DNA from: Wyeomyia smithii
Taxonomy: Eukaryota; Arthropoda; Insecta; Diptera; Culicidae
Direction: 5' to 3'
Assembly (NCBI RefSeq): GCF_029784165.1
Contig: NC_073695.1
Location: 11,197,786-11,261,785, forward strand
Length of the DNA: 64,000 nucleotides
A program made the translations under genes and the position numbers. Every line of letters starts with the position of its first letter. Position 1 is the stretch's first letter. Positions 11,888-23,227 of the stretch are shown in pieces. Below the pieces are notes generated by a model. It did not search any database. It had not been told where the DNA came from and saw nothing but the letters and a program-made list of their open reading frames with translations.

Positions 11888-12834
11888 GGGGAAAGTAGGT
11901 AAAGACGGGCACTGCGGGTAAGATGGACACTTTTAATATTTCACAAACTAGAATGTATTATGATAGTTTAGTGATGCGAATACCTTCTTTATAGTGTGTC
12001 AATGCTTTTGAGTTGCGTTATCGGTTTTCAGCAAGCAAACTGTCAAATTTGTAAGTAAAACAAAGAATATTTTCGTGAACGCGCAATTTGATGTAATTTT
12101 TATTCCACGGAAAATAGTGAAAAACTCGTGAAATTTACGTGTTTTCATTTGTTCACAATAGTAAAGTGATTAATTAATCTTTCCTCGGTTTTCTAGTGAA
12201 AATCCAGCAGATTTTTGATGTTCCGATGAAGAGCTACGATCGTTTGAAAAATTTACAACCAGGTCGGGCAAGACGGACACACTAAGGTAGGGAAAGATGG
12301 ACACACGGATTTTACAAGAATTTTCACATGTAGCATCTGTTGTGTACTACAGATGTTCACAAAGTACACTCGCGAGAGAAACCAGCAGATAATAATCACT
12401 TAGCAGTTGGAACAGGCCATATAGGCGAAGAATTTTCGCCTTCATCGAAACCCATCCTCTCAAACTGTTCACGTGATGTATAGATGGACTCTAATAACGT
12501 AGAGTAATGTATGACCATCACTTAACACATAAATCAAAAGAATACTGAACGTACTACATCTTTTTTGTGAGTGTCCACCGTTACCTTCGTAGTGTCCATC
12601 TTACCCACCCCAAGTGTCCGTCTTTCCCAACCATGTAAAAAAACAGCAATTTGTAGTCTCATTTTTGAAGACCCAAAATACATAAAACTTGGAGGAAGTT
12701 CACTAATACCAAAAATGATTATGGAAACAAATGACCTTAAGTTACGATTTTTATGACTACTGCGATCTTAATTGCAATACCTAAGTAATTATTTAGATTA
12801 AACCTTAGGGTGTCCGTCTTTACCTACTTTCCCC
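11888..12834. mobile_element. 947-bp TA-flanked element with subterminal GGACAC repeats
   Basis: The terminal inverted repeats match at 24 of 25 positions (core GGGGAAAGTAGGTAAAGACG) and are flanked by TA at 11886-11887 and 12835-12836. Copies of a subterminal motif close to GGGYAAGAYGGACAC occur near both ends and point inwards: about 11917, 12265 and 12290 on +, and 12570, 12590, 12615 and 12810 on -. No transposase is present. The TA target and repeated end motif suggest a Tc1/mariner-class non-autonomous element whose transposase binds the reiterated word. Confidence 0.75.
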
Positions 12835-13353
12835 TACCCATAAGAGAAACAAGATGTCAGAAAAAGTTCTACGCGTTGCAAAAATGTACACTTTGACACA
12901 CACTCCGAAAATCCGAAACATTTCCATTGCCCCTTGGTCCAGTTCTCAAGTATTACTAGGAAACTAGGATAGTTTTTCAGTAGAATGAAACCTGTTTCGT
13001 CAAAATCGATTCATTTTTCGTGAAGTTTTGCCCATTTCAAAAATTGACAAAATTTTGCCTGCTTCAATTATTTTGTCTACTCCCCAGATGATATTCCTAA
13101 TTATACAACCTTCAAAATAAACTTTGGCCTAAAACTACTCCGTTGAAAGCATTCCCGGCGTAAAACCCGAAGGCTTTCCAAAACTATTTAACTCTGATAT
13201 GTCTCTGATTTTCACATATTTACATAGCAAAATTTCATTTGTCGAATAGCTGTCAAATTATCGTTGCTTATTGATAATATCGATAAAAACACCGCAATTA
13301 TTGATTGTTATCGATATTTGTTTTGGGCCATATTTCCCATCACTATCACCTGC

Positions 13354-13812
13354 TCGAGGCAATTGCTTTGACTTGTATCCATTATCTAAGCAGAAACGAA
13401 GCCCGTGGGCGATGCAAATTAAATCGAATGGGGCAGTAAATTTGTCTTGAATCGATTACCGGTGGTTTACCGGTAGAACAAAAACCGGTAAAACCGATAT
13501 TTTTGCATCGAACAGCATAAAGAAGTATTTACCTTCGATTCATTCGGATTCGTAAAGAGTAAATTCTAGTCTGATCGTGATTTTTTTTTTACTTCATTCA
13601 TATTCTCTTCTCAACAATTTCAAATATTGTTTTCTACGAATTTTAAAGTTATTCACTAATTTGAAACTAAGCTTTGCGAAGTGAAAGAAAATTTCAAAAA
13701 AAATCTGCATGTTTTTTTTTTCGTAATAACATGAGTTTGAAATTATGTTCTTCATAATCATGTCACTAGATTCATTCATTGGAGTTTTTCAAACACTGTT
13801 ATCCAGTGTTAT
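13354..13812. other. No gene; ACCGGT word cluster
   Basis: Around 13453-13500 the palindrome ACCGGT recurs four times in about 45 bp, followed by AT-rich DNA. A matching cluster (ACCGGTTTT words) lies at about 16705-16790 on the far side of the repeat at 13825-16301. The two may be halves of one split element. No coding signal is visible. Confidence 0.4.
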
Positions 13813-15188
13813 ATCTGGATCGTATACCACAGATCAAAACAATGGTCGCAGAGGTCCTAATCCTACAAAAAAATCACAGGAAGGTTGTGTGCAAAGCCAC
13901 GACCGCAAGGATGAAGTAGAATACTTTTACAAGAAAACCCAGCTGCTTGCGTGTCAGTCATTTTTTAATTTGTTGTTCAATTCAATATCGGATAAGATAC
14001 CGATCACATCTTGGCTTTATCACTGACAGTGCGAATAGAGTATTTCTTGTGATAAAACAAACAGTGAAAAGCTGATTTAACACTCAAACTCGACGGCTCA
14101 TGTGTTGTAAAGATGAGTCAACTTTTTATTGAATGCATTTACCAGTGCCCGCTATCGCACAGAGACTGCATTTCACTAAAGTGCCTTACTGCATCAGCTG
14201 CTATCGATGCTAAACCCGCTGTAACTGCTACGCTATCCGTAGCCATGCTAATATATAACCTATCGATAGTTACCGATAGTAGAAGAAAATCATCGATAAC
14301 TATCGATAGCCATTTCAGTCGATATTTCCCATCCTTACTCTTATACAGACAAATAGCAAATTTAAAATGGCAAAGTCTATGATTCTGTCGACCGTGCTTG
14401 GGAAGCAATCATATTAACGACTAATCAGATCAGTCAAATTTCGCGCTTCAACAAGGATTGACCATTCTAAATAATATAGTTGCTTGTCATGATTTGGACT
14501 TGATAATTTTTGAATTTTGATTATGCGAAAAATTAATTTCTATGCTGATAATGAAAACTTTTCGGATGTTGTGCTCATGACTGAAGGAAAAGATAATTCA
14601 GTACGTTCTGAGATACGGAGATGAAACCAAATACATATATATCTGTTCCAAATTTCTTGAATGTGTAAATTGATTTAAGATAAAATATTAACTCTTCAAT
14701 TAGGTTTTTATTTCATCCTGAAAAGGACAATTCGTTTTTTGATTCAATGTTTGATAAGATGCCGATCACATCTTTGCGTTATCACTGGCAGTGCGAATAA
14801 AGTATTCCTTGGGGGAAATAAACACTGAAAAGCTTTCCAGAACATTCTTTTCATTGGGTGCATTTGCTAGTGTGCCTGCTATCGCTCAGAGACAGCATTT
14901 TACTAAAATGCCACACTGCATCAGCTGACCCTGCTTATATAGATGCTGAGACCAACGTTAACCGCTGCGCTATCCCCGTTGCCACAGTAGTGGACGCTTC
15001 CGTTGCCATTGGTATCCGCTGCCCTGCATCACGTGGTCCTGCTATCGATGCTGAGACGCGCTTTGATATCCGTTGCCATACCACAGCTGTGGTCGTTATC
15101 CGCTGCACTGCTACTGCTGTTGTATCCACTGCTGCTGCTAAGGGAGGACTGCTGCTGTTGCAGTCTAGAATTATAATGAGCGGCTTCG

Positions 15189-15926
15189 TTGTTGTTGTTT
15201 AAGTTTATCTGTATTTTTATGCTTTTGTAGGGTATAATACATGTTTTTAAAGTATAAGTGATTCACATTACTGTTTTCATCTTTGATGTGCGAGTTTTGA
15301 TTTTTGTTTTACTAAGCTTTCTAATTGTAGAGATTTTGAATTTTGGATTGTCCACTTTGGTGGCGCTTGTTTGAAAGAAAACTACTTACAACTACTATTT
15401 ACAGCTTAAAATTACTATTTACAGCTTAGAACTAACTTAACCTACTATGTACAAACCCATTATTAAAGCGTATTCTGAATGCTGACATTTATGTACAAAT
15501 TTGGTTTTGGTTTCTGTTATTCTGGCATCTACTTTTGGAGTAACTGCTTCTTGGTGGAGATCTGTGATCCTGGTGTCATAGGGACAATCGAGGATCATCC
15601 GTAAGATTCGGTTTTGCGCAATCTGTATTTTGTTCCTGTGAGTTTGTGCACATGACTCCCACACCGGAGCTGCGTAAAAAACCGCGGGGGCAATTATTTG
15701 TTTGTAGACTGCCAGTTTGTTTGTTCTTGAGAGGCGAGATCTGCGACAAATTAGCGGGTATAGTGACCGAACCAAAGCTGAGCACTTAACCAGTGTCCTC
15801 TCCACATGCGATCGGAAAAGAAGTTTCTCGTCGAATAGCAGTCCAAGATAGGTAACTTCGGAAGACCACTCAACCCCTGTACCGTTCATAACCACAACGC
15901 ATGATGGAGGGGGCTTCAGTTTGGGG
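15189..15926 (-). mobile_element. 5'-truncated Jockey-clade insertion, 13-bp duplication
   Basis: ATGAGCGGCTTCG occurs on both sides (15176-15188 and 15927-15939), a perfect 13-bp target duplication. The minus-strand 3' tail is AAACAACAACAA (15200-15189). The 738 bp hold the last part of a reverse-transcriptase ORF (15437-15926) and a 3' UTR with an ACTATTTACAGCTTA tandem pair. Severe 5' truncation with a tail and target duplication is the signature of target-primed reverse transcription. Confidence 0.85.
15437..15926 (-). pseudogene. C-terminal fragment of a Jockey-type ORF2
   Basis: The minus-strand frame reads VVVMNGTGVEWSSEVTYLG, then LLFDEKLLFRSHVE, CSALVRSLYPLI, VYKQIIAPAVFYAAPVW and NRILRMILDCPYDTRI. 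This is the thumb and C-terminal domain of Jockey-clade reverse transcriptases, and the Juan-like ORF2 at 52011-54254 shows the same order of motifs (VKMNGVILSWSDKVKYLG, PLINRNSKL, IYKQIFRPAMLYAVPIW). The polymerase motifs and endonuclease are absent. The open frame runs on upstream into the host repeat (MLFDLYKSLFQPKPLI), so its apparent start is an accidental fusion. Confidence 0.8.
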
Positions 15927-16313
15927 ATGAGCGGCTTCGGCTGAAACAGGCTCTTATATAGGTCAAATAGCATATTTTAAATTGCAAGGTATATGATTCT
16001 GTCGACCGTGCTTGGGAAGTAATCATACAACGACCATCAGAGGTCGAATTTTTCATTCGACAAGGCTTGACTATTTTCAATAGTACAATAGTTTGAATAA
16101 TAAATTTACAATTATCTTCATTTGGGAAGAATCTTAGAAGATTTTCCAATCTATTGCTGCAAGAACGAAGGAAAACCATCGAATACTAACCGATTTATTA
16201 GCATTTGAAATTGGACATATTTTTTACTTTTTTCGGTTTTAGATTTTCATTTCACATCCCTATGTAGCCGAACTTCCTGAGAGAAGTATTCTACTTCAAA
16301 AATCTGGATCGTA

Positions 16314-17735
16314 ATGAAGCACAGATACTCATAAATGCAAAAACATAATCATGCAGCGACACGTCCATACATAGATGCAACCTGAGACACTAAGCAAAAA
16401 ATAAATTTCGAATACAAATTTATGTAGGTAACGTCTTCGGCAGTGGCTTACTTCGGCAGGTGTTTGCATAAGACTGCGGCAGAAAACCGGCCGAAGAAAA
16501 CCACTACCGGAGACGTTCGACACCCTTTAATTATTTTTCAGTTTTATTTTTAAATAGTACAGAGAGAGTGACATGCGTTTTTTTTTTTCGCGGACAATCA
16601 TCACTACTTCTCCAAATCCAAACTATGATTTCAAGAATTTCGTAGTTGAAAAAATAGGTTTGAAGACCACGAGTCACCCCTGGTTTGTATTGATCCGAAA
16701 AAAATAAAAATACCTGTTTTTTACCGGTTTTACCGGTTTTTATTTTTATAAATACCGAAGTACCGGTTTTCGAAAAGTCGGTAATACCGACCACCCTATT
16801 CCAGACACAACAGAAAACGGGACAATGGCGTTTAAAAGCAGCAATGATGGCGTATGTTTTCTCATAAGCATCGCGTAAAGTTGTTGTTCCAAGCGTAACG
16901 CGCGATTGGCATCAGTGTCACAGATTATCGATGTTCAGTCACGAGTAGATGAATTGATTTTTTCTCTGTGTCAGCACATTTATTTCCTGATGCAACACCA
17001 AAGCTCATTGTGATTGTGCATGAATTTCGTTTACCTTATTCAATGACAGAACAGTGGAACGAATATCAAAGGCTTCGAAATGATATTCAGAGAAGTTTCG
17101 GTGATTATCAATTCAAGTAATGAAAGTCTGCTCAGACGATGTACACCGTACGGTATAGTACAAATTGTCGAATGAGAAAGTTTTGATTTGCAGTATTTTG
17201 AACAAAATTTCATTTTTGACGATCAAAATATGAACACAAATGTTAATACTTATCCGGCCAATGTTCAGTGGTTGTTTGGTATTATGAATATCAGCGTTCC
17301 AATGGGTAGTAAATGACACTGGTAAACACAGGTTTTGCCCTAGAACTTGAACTAGAAAAAGAAAGATTATAGCTACCTATTCCTGAAAAATTTTGGTGCC
17401 TTTAATGAAGATAACATTTTCAGAAACCTAAGCGAGTTTTCGAATAAGCCAACGTAGAAGTGACGTACCCAGTGAGCAATTACTCTGCCGTACTTTGACG
17501 CACTTCTGCATACACTGAATGCACCAAAATTCACAGGAATGGTCAAAAAGTTGTAATATTTTTAAAAATTAAACCCTAAAGATCAAAATTGTTGCCATTT
17601 TGATCTTTAGAGTATAATTTTGTTTCGCTTTCGTCCACCAGTATTATTAATATAAAGAAGAGTGAATATCGCTGCTTTTGAATATCATGATTAATTCAAT
17701 TCATGGCTTCAACCGCATAAAGCAGCACAATTACC
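16314..17735. other. No supported gene
   Basis: AT-rich DNA with an ACCGGTTTT word cluster at 16705-16790. The open frames at 16329-16523, 16531-16794 and 17113-17319 (all -) lack recognisable motifs. Confidence 0.45.
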
Positions 17736-17739
17736 ACTA

Positions 17740-17955
17740 TTCAAAGCAAAGCAAAGCCTTGGTATTACATTCCGATTCGGAATTTGACCTTCTGTTTTAT
17801 TATACACAGACTTCGCAGCCGACTGTTTAGTGTACAGGACAAATGCGGGGCTAGCGCTACGATCCTACTAACACTAACAGTCTCTCCCAGACCGAGACTC
17901 GAATCTACGACGACTGGCTTGTTAGGCCAGCATCGTACCTTGAGACCATCTTGGA
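17740..17955 (-). mobile_element. Feilai-like SINE with CTTTG tail
   Basis: On the minus strand the order is a tRNA-like head with an A-box region (ACGATGCTGGCCTAACAAGC near 17937-17918), a B box GATTCGAGTC (about 17896-17905), a conserved non-tRNA body, and a tail of CTTTG repeats (17756-17740). Families with this head and tail are abundant in Aedes. Transcription would be by RNA polymerase III from the internal boxes. I see no clean target duplication. Confidence 0.7.
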
Positions 17956-18179
17956 GATTTTTACTATTTTACTATGTAGTAAATTTGTAACAGGCACTTA
18001 CCATACAGTTCTCGTATTCTTTTTATTTTTTTTGCATATCATACATTAAAAATTAAAAATTCCAGTTAGGAGGGTCAACTGAGATCCTCTTTATATCTAC
18101 TTTTTCTAACTCATGGTGGCAGAAATTCATTGAGAGTTAGAAAAAGTTTACGGAAACACACGACTGATCGCGTGTAAGA

Positions 18180-19640
18180 AGGCCAAAAACATTCGAGGAT
18201 GCTGAATTGGAGGAACTGCTCTAAAGGGATCCTTGCCAAACAGCTAGTTTCGGTATTAGGAGTTACCCGCCAAGCCATTTCGGAGCGATTGTATATACTG
18301 GAAATGATTCAAGGGTTCCTCACGATTTGAATCCAAGGAACGTTGAACTTTGTATTTTCACCTATGAACAACTGTTCCAGCGGCAAAAAGGAAGGGTTTT
18401 CTTCATTATATCGTGGCAGGTAATGACATGCTTCTAAGTCGCCGGCTCGACCGAATATACACGCAAAAGTTCAAGTCTTGTACAATCATTGTACTTCCCG
18501 ATTCGCACAAATTTTGCACTAAAATCGCACAATAAATGTGTGAAAAGGATAACGCAGCAGTTGTACTGCGAATACATTGACATAGATTGAAATCAGAATA
18601 TGTATCATATACCGACACTTTATTCCTCACACCGAGTGTATTAGTGACTGCTCTTTCTCTTTTGCTCGTAGATTTTCCATATACGTGCGACGAGACTAGA
18701 TACTTCACATATAATTTGCAGGTTGCTCTTTCGCTTCTTTTTCGGTTCGGATTGCGACGCGCAAGAGACGTCTCGTCGCTTTACGAAATGAGCGAGACAC
18801 CCGTGCTGTACATACTTGGTGCCAGTGTTGTTAGTCTCACTCATACTGTCGGTGTGTGCTTGCTGCTACTCAGGGGAAAGCGTGTGTGCAGAAGACTTGA
18901 GAAGCGTAGCATATGTCTCGTTCTCAAGCAGAAAGGAGGAGAAAGGTTTTGCTTCCCGCTCGCTTTGCAATGCTGCTTGATATCAGCTGAAACTGTTTAG
19001 GTGTAGTAGTTTGGAGCTGACAAATACATTGAAAAAACGCTAGAGCATTAATTGCGTTATGTCCAACACGCAATCATTGTACTGGTTCCAAACCACATCA
19101 ACAATTGCGCTAAAAACGCACAATTTTGTACTGGTTTCGCACCATCCAACTTTTGCGTGTACACGCTGCGAAAGATATCCTGTGTATTCAATGGGATAAA
19201 GTCGGTGTTATTTATTATGAGCTACTGAAACCGAACGAAACCATCACTGAGAAACGGTATCGACTTCAATCGGTGCAATAAAGCTGAGAGCTGTGCGAAA
19301 AACAGCTACAATACAAGCCAATACACGGAAAAGTGTTTCTACTGTATGACAACGCTTGGCCTCATACTGCCAAAGTCGTTCAAATCGATATAACAACGCC
19401 CTAAGGGGAAGTCCTATCTCACCCGCCATATTCCTCAGATATTGCGAATTCGATTAATAATAGTTACGTTCGATGATATGGTCTGACTGATCAGCAGTTC
19501 TGCCCATATGAAAACATCAAAAAATGGTTTGGTTCGTGAACAGCTTCAATGTCGAATATTTTTATTGTAACGGTATTCGAGCTCTGCCAGAAAGATTAGA
19601 CAACGTTTTAGCTAGCGAAGGGTAACACTTTGAATGATTT
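18180..19640 (+). pseudogene. mariner transposase pseudogene split by a MITE
   Basis: The plus strand before the MITE reads EDAELEELL, GVTRQAISERLYILEMIQ, NPRNVELCIFTYEQLFQRQKGRVF and HYIVAG-like sequence. After it come DILCVQWDKVGVIYYELLKPNETIT, then KVFLLYDNAWPHTAKVVQ and EVLSHPPYSSDIANS. These are the HTH linker and the catalytic region of mariner transposases; YDNAWPH holds the second catalytic Asp. Stops and frame changes occur throughout, and a 700-bp MITE (18460-19159) lies in the core. No inverted repeats survive that I can define. The copy is old and dead. Confidence 0.8.
18460..19159. mobile_element. 700-bp MITE inserted in mariner
   Basis: The ends CACGCAAAAGTT and AACTTTTGCGTG are inverted and flanked by TA (18458-18459 and 19160-19161). 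The continuity of the mariner frame across the junction defines the insertion. Near each end the words TTGTAC and TTTTGCACTAAAA / TTGCGCTAAAA recur in inverted order. The 137-residue open frame at 18587-19000 on + has no recognisable domain, so I treat it as chance. Confidence 0.75.
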
Positions 19641-19649
19641 ATAGGTAAT

Positions 19650-22600
19650 TGATTTTCAAAAATGAACTTGGAAAATGAAAAAAAGTTAAGATAAATAAAA
19701 TTTGTCAAAAAACAAAAAAAAAATTTGTGACAAATTTTTTTTTTTTCAAATTTTTTACAGTGCATATTCATTTTAAGAAGAACAAAATTCCTATTCCCCA
19801 CTTTGCCAAAAATACTAAAAATCTTTTTATCATCATTAGGCATTGAATTTTTCGTGCCTTTGAATTTATTTCAAAAATGGATAGTTTCTGCAAGTCAAAA
19901 TGACCAGTCCCTGCAGCTACTTTCTTGCTGAACCCCCCAAGACCAACGGGACAACATTGTGTTGGCATCGTAATTAATAGGCGCCATTGAAAGATTTTCT
20001 TAAAATTATGCACTGGCTCTTTCTGTGATGGCAGTAGAAAGCTAAATTTACACACATATTTGTAAGGGAAAAAACGACGAAAAATAAACAAAAATATGTT
20101 ATTATTTGCACCCACGGTGAAAAAAATTCCCGAAACACTTCTGTTGTGTTCTTGCGTCGCACTTACAGTCGACAAATTGACAATATCAGATTTTTATTGC
20201 ATTGTTTCTGGATTTTTTTTAAGGAAATTATCTATAAAAGCTTTTTGAAACATCGTTTGGAACATTATAACATCTGCTGGGAAAACCTTTCCATTCGAAA
20301 TAAAAATATCACTCAAGATCAAATATATATTTGCAAACTTCTAGCGGTCTCTAACACTCCGAGGGCGTACAAACTATCACTTTCCATTAATCACCACGCG
20401 TGGAAATCTGACTATTTTGTCAACCCACCCCGTATGCCCGATGCAAGTTCGGTGATCGTACGATCCGGTAGCGGCGGGGGCGCTGCAATTAATTTCCAAA
20501 ACCCACCAGCCGACAGCTGAACGCAAAAACAATAGTTCCCCCCCTGACTCCCTGTTCTTGATTTTGACAATATGTATGTGCTCGCGAAATCGTATGGCCG
20601 CTTGTGAAACCCCTCCTGGAGGGTACCACGAAAACAAACATGCCAAACGCTAAGCTAGCGGCGTGCGGCACCCGGCTTAATCGGTGGCAATAAAAGCAGA
20701 CACAGCTCGCAAGCCATAAACAATAAGCACGATTAAAGCGCGGCCAGGCCACCACCAGTTGCGTTTACATTACATGACTCAAGATTATAATAGCTTCTAC
20801 ATTGCACATTTGTTCCTATCTCACAGCCAGGAAAAAAACTTCTAGAACATTGTATTAGATTTCGTTTTTTCTGGTAATGCGCAGAAAATACTCCTCCCAG
20901 TTTAAATTTGGTGAGGTCATGCTCTCGCTTTCGATTTGGTAGCACGTCCCCCAGACCGCCAAAAAAACACGACATGTTGGAAAAAACAATAAAGCGGACA
21001 TTGTGGTGAGCCGCAGGCGTTTATTTTCGGCGAACGAGTTGTACAACACAATACGATAATTTTCGACTAATGTTTGTGACAGTTTTTATTTTTGATAGAG
21101 GGGCAAAATAAAACATTTCTTTTCCTTAGCGTAAAATTGTTGTTGTTTCTTGGTGATTGTACGAATGCCCTTAAACGTTTACGTTACAGGATTTTTTCCT
21201 TTGAAGATGGAACATTTGACATAATTAAACTAAATTTCACGTATCATAAATCCTACTAACAATATTTCTACTTAGATAATGGCTTCTAATTATCCCCTTA
21301 CAGCCATTCTTCTGTGTAATAACAACACGTTCAAATTTTAAAAACTTTGACAGCGTTGGTAATTAATGGCGTCCTTTGCGATTTCACTTGTTGCATTGGG
21401 GTAAAAATTACACTAATTGGATATTACATCCGCCCTGGTGTCACCATGCTAAACCTACCGAGTTACTTAAGAGACGAGGAATTATGATGCGATTTGACAG
21501 ATTATTACTGCAACTGTTGTGTGTTGCCCCCGTTTGAAACTATCGGACAGCATTCGCAAGTCGCAATTTATCCCAAGAAAAATAATTACAGAAAAACAAA
21601 CGCGCTTCCAAGCCGGCTATGCAGACAACAACAGAGCCGTGTGGCGCGCAACTTCCCCGAAATCGCAAGACCTTTTCACTCAAGCATCTCACTCACGCTG
21701 CTTTTTAACTGTCCACACACTGCGTGCAACCAGACAAGACCCTGCTGGCCATCAATCTCTCCCAGAACGTCGCAGTCGCATTTCGTGTTTACATCCTCGT
21801 CTTGACCCGTAAGCTGTAGCTCTACCCCGGAGCGGATCCACCTGCCAGGGTGGTAACATCCTTGGTCAGTTACTCCAACGATCTTTACTGAGTGTAGCGT
21901 AAATCGACGTCAATATTTACAACAATACACCAATTTTTCAGAAGGAATGACAAATAGTTTTTCGGTAAAGAGCTTAGGCCGTGTCAAGTAAACAAATAAA
22001 GAAAGAATCTAAGAGTCAACATCGGTTGAATCGTTTTTCTTAAAAATAGACTCGTACGCTGTCCTAAAGAAAGATAAACAAACAATTTACTATGATATTT
22101 ACGCTTCCATCCAAAACACTCGAAGGTTGCACGTTTCACCAGTGGTTAGGATTGTACTGTTTTAGACTATCAGCTCCTGAGCTTGCAATTTTTTTTATTA
22201 TATTCTATCCGGTACGCTCAACATCTCCTTTAGGAAACAATTTTAAACAAAAATCTAACCTTTAAAGTTTTATTTGTTTTAAGTCTCATTCTTTCTAAAG
22301 CATTTTGTCAACCCTGACCTTTCTTCGATTCCCATAGAAGCGAATAACTCTGATAGTTTTCAGGTATTACTTAACTTATGGCACCAGTATCTGGCTTTTC
22401 GATTGCAAGTATCTTCAATAATACAGGAATATCAAAGAACAATGTAGAAAAGTTTGATTTTTTATGTATTCAAAAATGTATTGTGATTATATTTAGTTCA
22501 AAGGCTGTCCAGGCTCCTTTTCCCTTAGACTATAGTCCCTGCAAATTTCAAGCATAAATATTCACCTGACCCACTCTCTTCATAATAGTAAAGAGGAAGG

Positions 22601-22660
22601 AGGAGATAAGTAAGTAGGTACTTCAGTGTTTCGGAAACCATATTGGAAAACAGTCATACC
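19650..22660. other. No supported gene; GC-richer islands at 20.3-20.8 and 21.5-21.85 kb
   Basis: About 3 kb without a confident feature. Parts of 20340-20760 and 21490-21850 are clearly richer in GC than their surroundings and hold overlapping open frames (20146-20520, 21494-21805 and 21519-21812 on +). None shows a domain or plausible splice-bounded coding pattern. These islands could be regulatory or decayed exons. Confidence 0.4.
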
Positions 22661-22665
22661 TCGAT

Positions 22666-22748
22666 ATAAGGCAACCTCGACATAAGGCAACCTCGATATA
22701 ACGTAACTCGATATAACGTAACTTTTACCTCGATATAACGTAACTTTT
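22666..22748 (+). repeat. Tigger-like terminus fragment with tandem CTCGATATAA words
   Basis: It starts CAGTCATACCTCGATATAAG and repeats ACCTCGATATAACGTAACTT-type words five times. The same terminus bounds the 612-bp TA-flanked MITE at 56024-56635. Here only one end is visible, directly abutting the repeat at 22755, so it is a truncated or chimeric copy. Confidence 0.6.
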
Positions 22749-23227
22749 TAAAATGTATTGACGGATTTCGTGCCAAATGAACCCGCGGTTGGCAGCACCC
22801 TCTCCGAATTTGTTGAAACTTTTTGGGTGTGAATACATCACCTAATTAAGCATCTCTGCATACTTACACTTTCCAAAATTAGTCTAGACTGTCTTCTGAA
22901 AAGAGCGACACTTTTTTGCCGATTTTTTGTAAATCAATATAATTCAAAAACGGTAAATTCCACAAAAAAGTGTTCTATAAGTAACTTTTAGGAAATTGTC
23001 TGAATTTTTATAAAAAAATATGGGAAAAATTATATATCAAGTCCTACACCGAAAAAAATGCAATTTAAACACAAAACATCGATTTAAAAAAAATAGTCAT
23101 CTCCGAATTGGCTAAAAATTTTTTTGGTGAAAGACAACATTGTTGGCTACATTTTGTTCATACATTGTGACTTGAGCATATTTTAGGAAAAAAAGTTATT
23201 CTCTAAAATAAAAACCTAAATTAATCC

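Larger units (their letters stand above)
9747..13087 (-). mobile_element. DD37E mariner-like transposon with long inverted repeats
   Basis: Long inverted repeats of about 220 bp face each other at 9747-9970 and 12870-13087. They start CAGGGGTAGACAAA on the left, with a one-base variant on the right, and share blocks such as 'tgcaaaaatgt.cactttg' and 'aaactatcctagtttc'. TA precedes the left end (9745-9746), but the right TA has decayed. The minus-strand transposase remnant is at 10380-11404. Two unrelated elements (11412-11785 and 11888-12834) lie inside, between the transposase start and the right end. Confidence 0.7.
9375..13345. mobile_element. hAT-type element with perfect 8-bp duplication, heavily nested
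   Basis: The ends TAGTGATGGGAAA (9375-9387) and its reverse complement TTTCCCATCACTA (13333-13345) are flanked by identical octamers, TCACCTGC, at 9367-9374 and 13346-13353. The remaining element-derived DNA (9375-9746 and 13088-13345) contains repeated ATATCGATA-type words and no transposase. Nearly all of the 3.97 kb is a later DD37E insertion (9747-13087) and what landed inside that. Original length was probably about 0.6 kb. Confidence 0.8.
13825..16301 (-). repeat. Unclassified TGAAGTAG...CA repeat, copy 1, with 12-bp direct flanks
   Basis: ATCTGGATCGTA occurs at 13813-13824 and at 16302-16313, which reads as a 12-bp target duplication. On the minus strand the unit starts TGAAGTAGAATACTTCTCTC (16298) and carries a conserved TATATAAG box (15956-15963). 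It reaches an inverted copy of its start (13912-13926), followed by a conserved leader of about 45 bp ending GTGATTTTTT. The interior holds two direct copies of one segment (13982-14225 and 14742-14960) and CCACAGCTGTGG-type minisatellite units. TG...CA ends with an internal TATA box recall an LTR. The long duplication and missing second LTR argue against that, so I leave it unclassified. It is broken by 15189-15926. Confidence 0.6.

Noticed and set aside
15926..15973. N-terminus MLFDLYKSLFQPKPLI as part of a retrotransposon protein
   Set aside because: These residues come from the host repeat (the same codons appear at 42039) and are fused to the ORF2 fragment only by the insertion.
18587..19000. 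137-codon plus-strand open frame
   Set aside because: It lies wholly inside a 700-bp MITE that is itself inserted in mariner, and has no recognisable motif.
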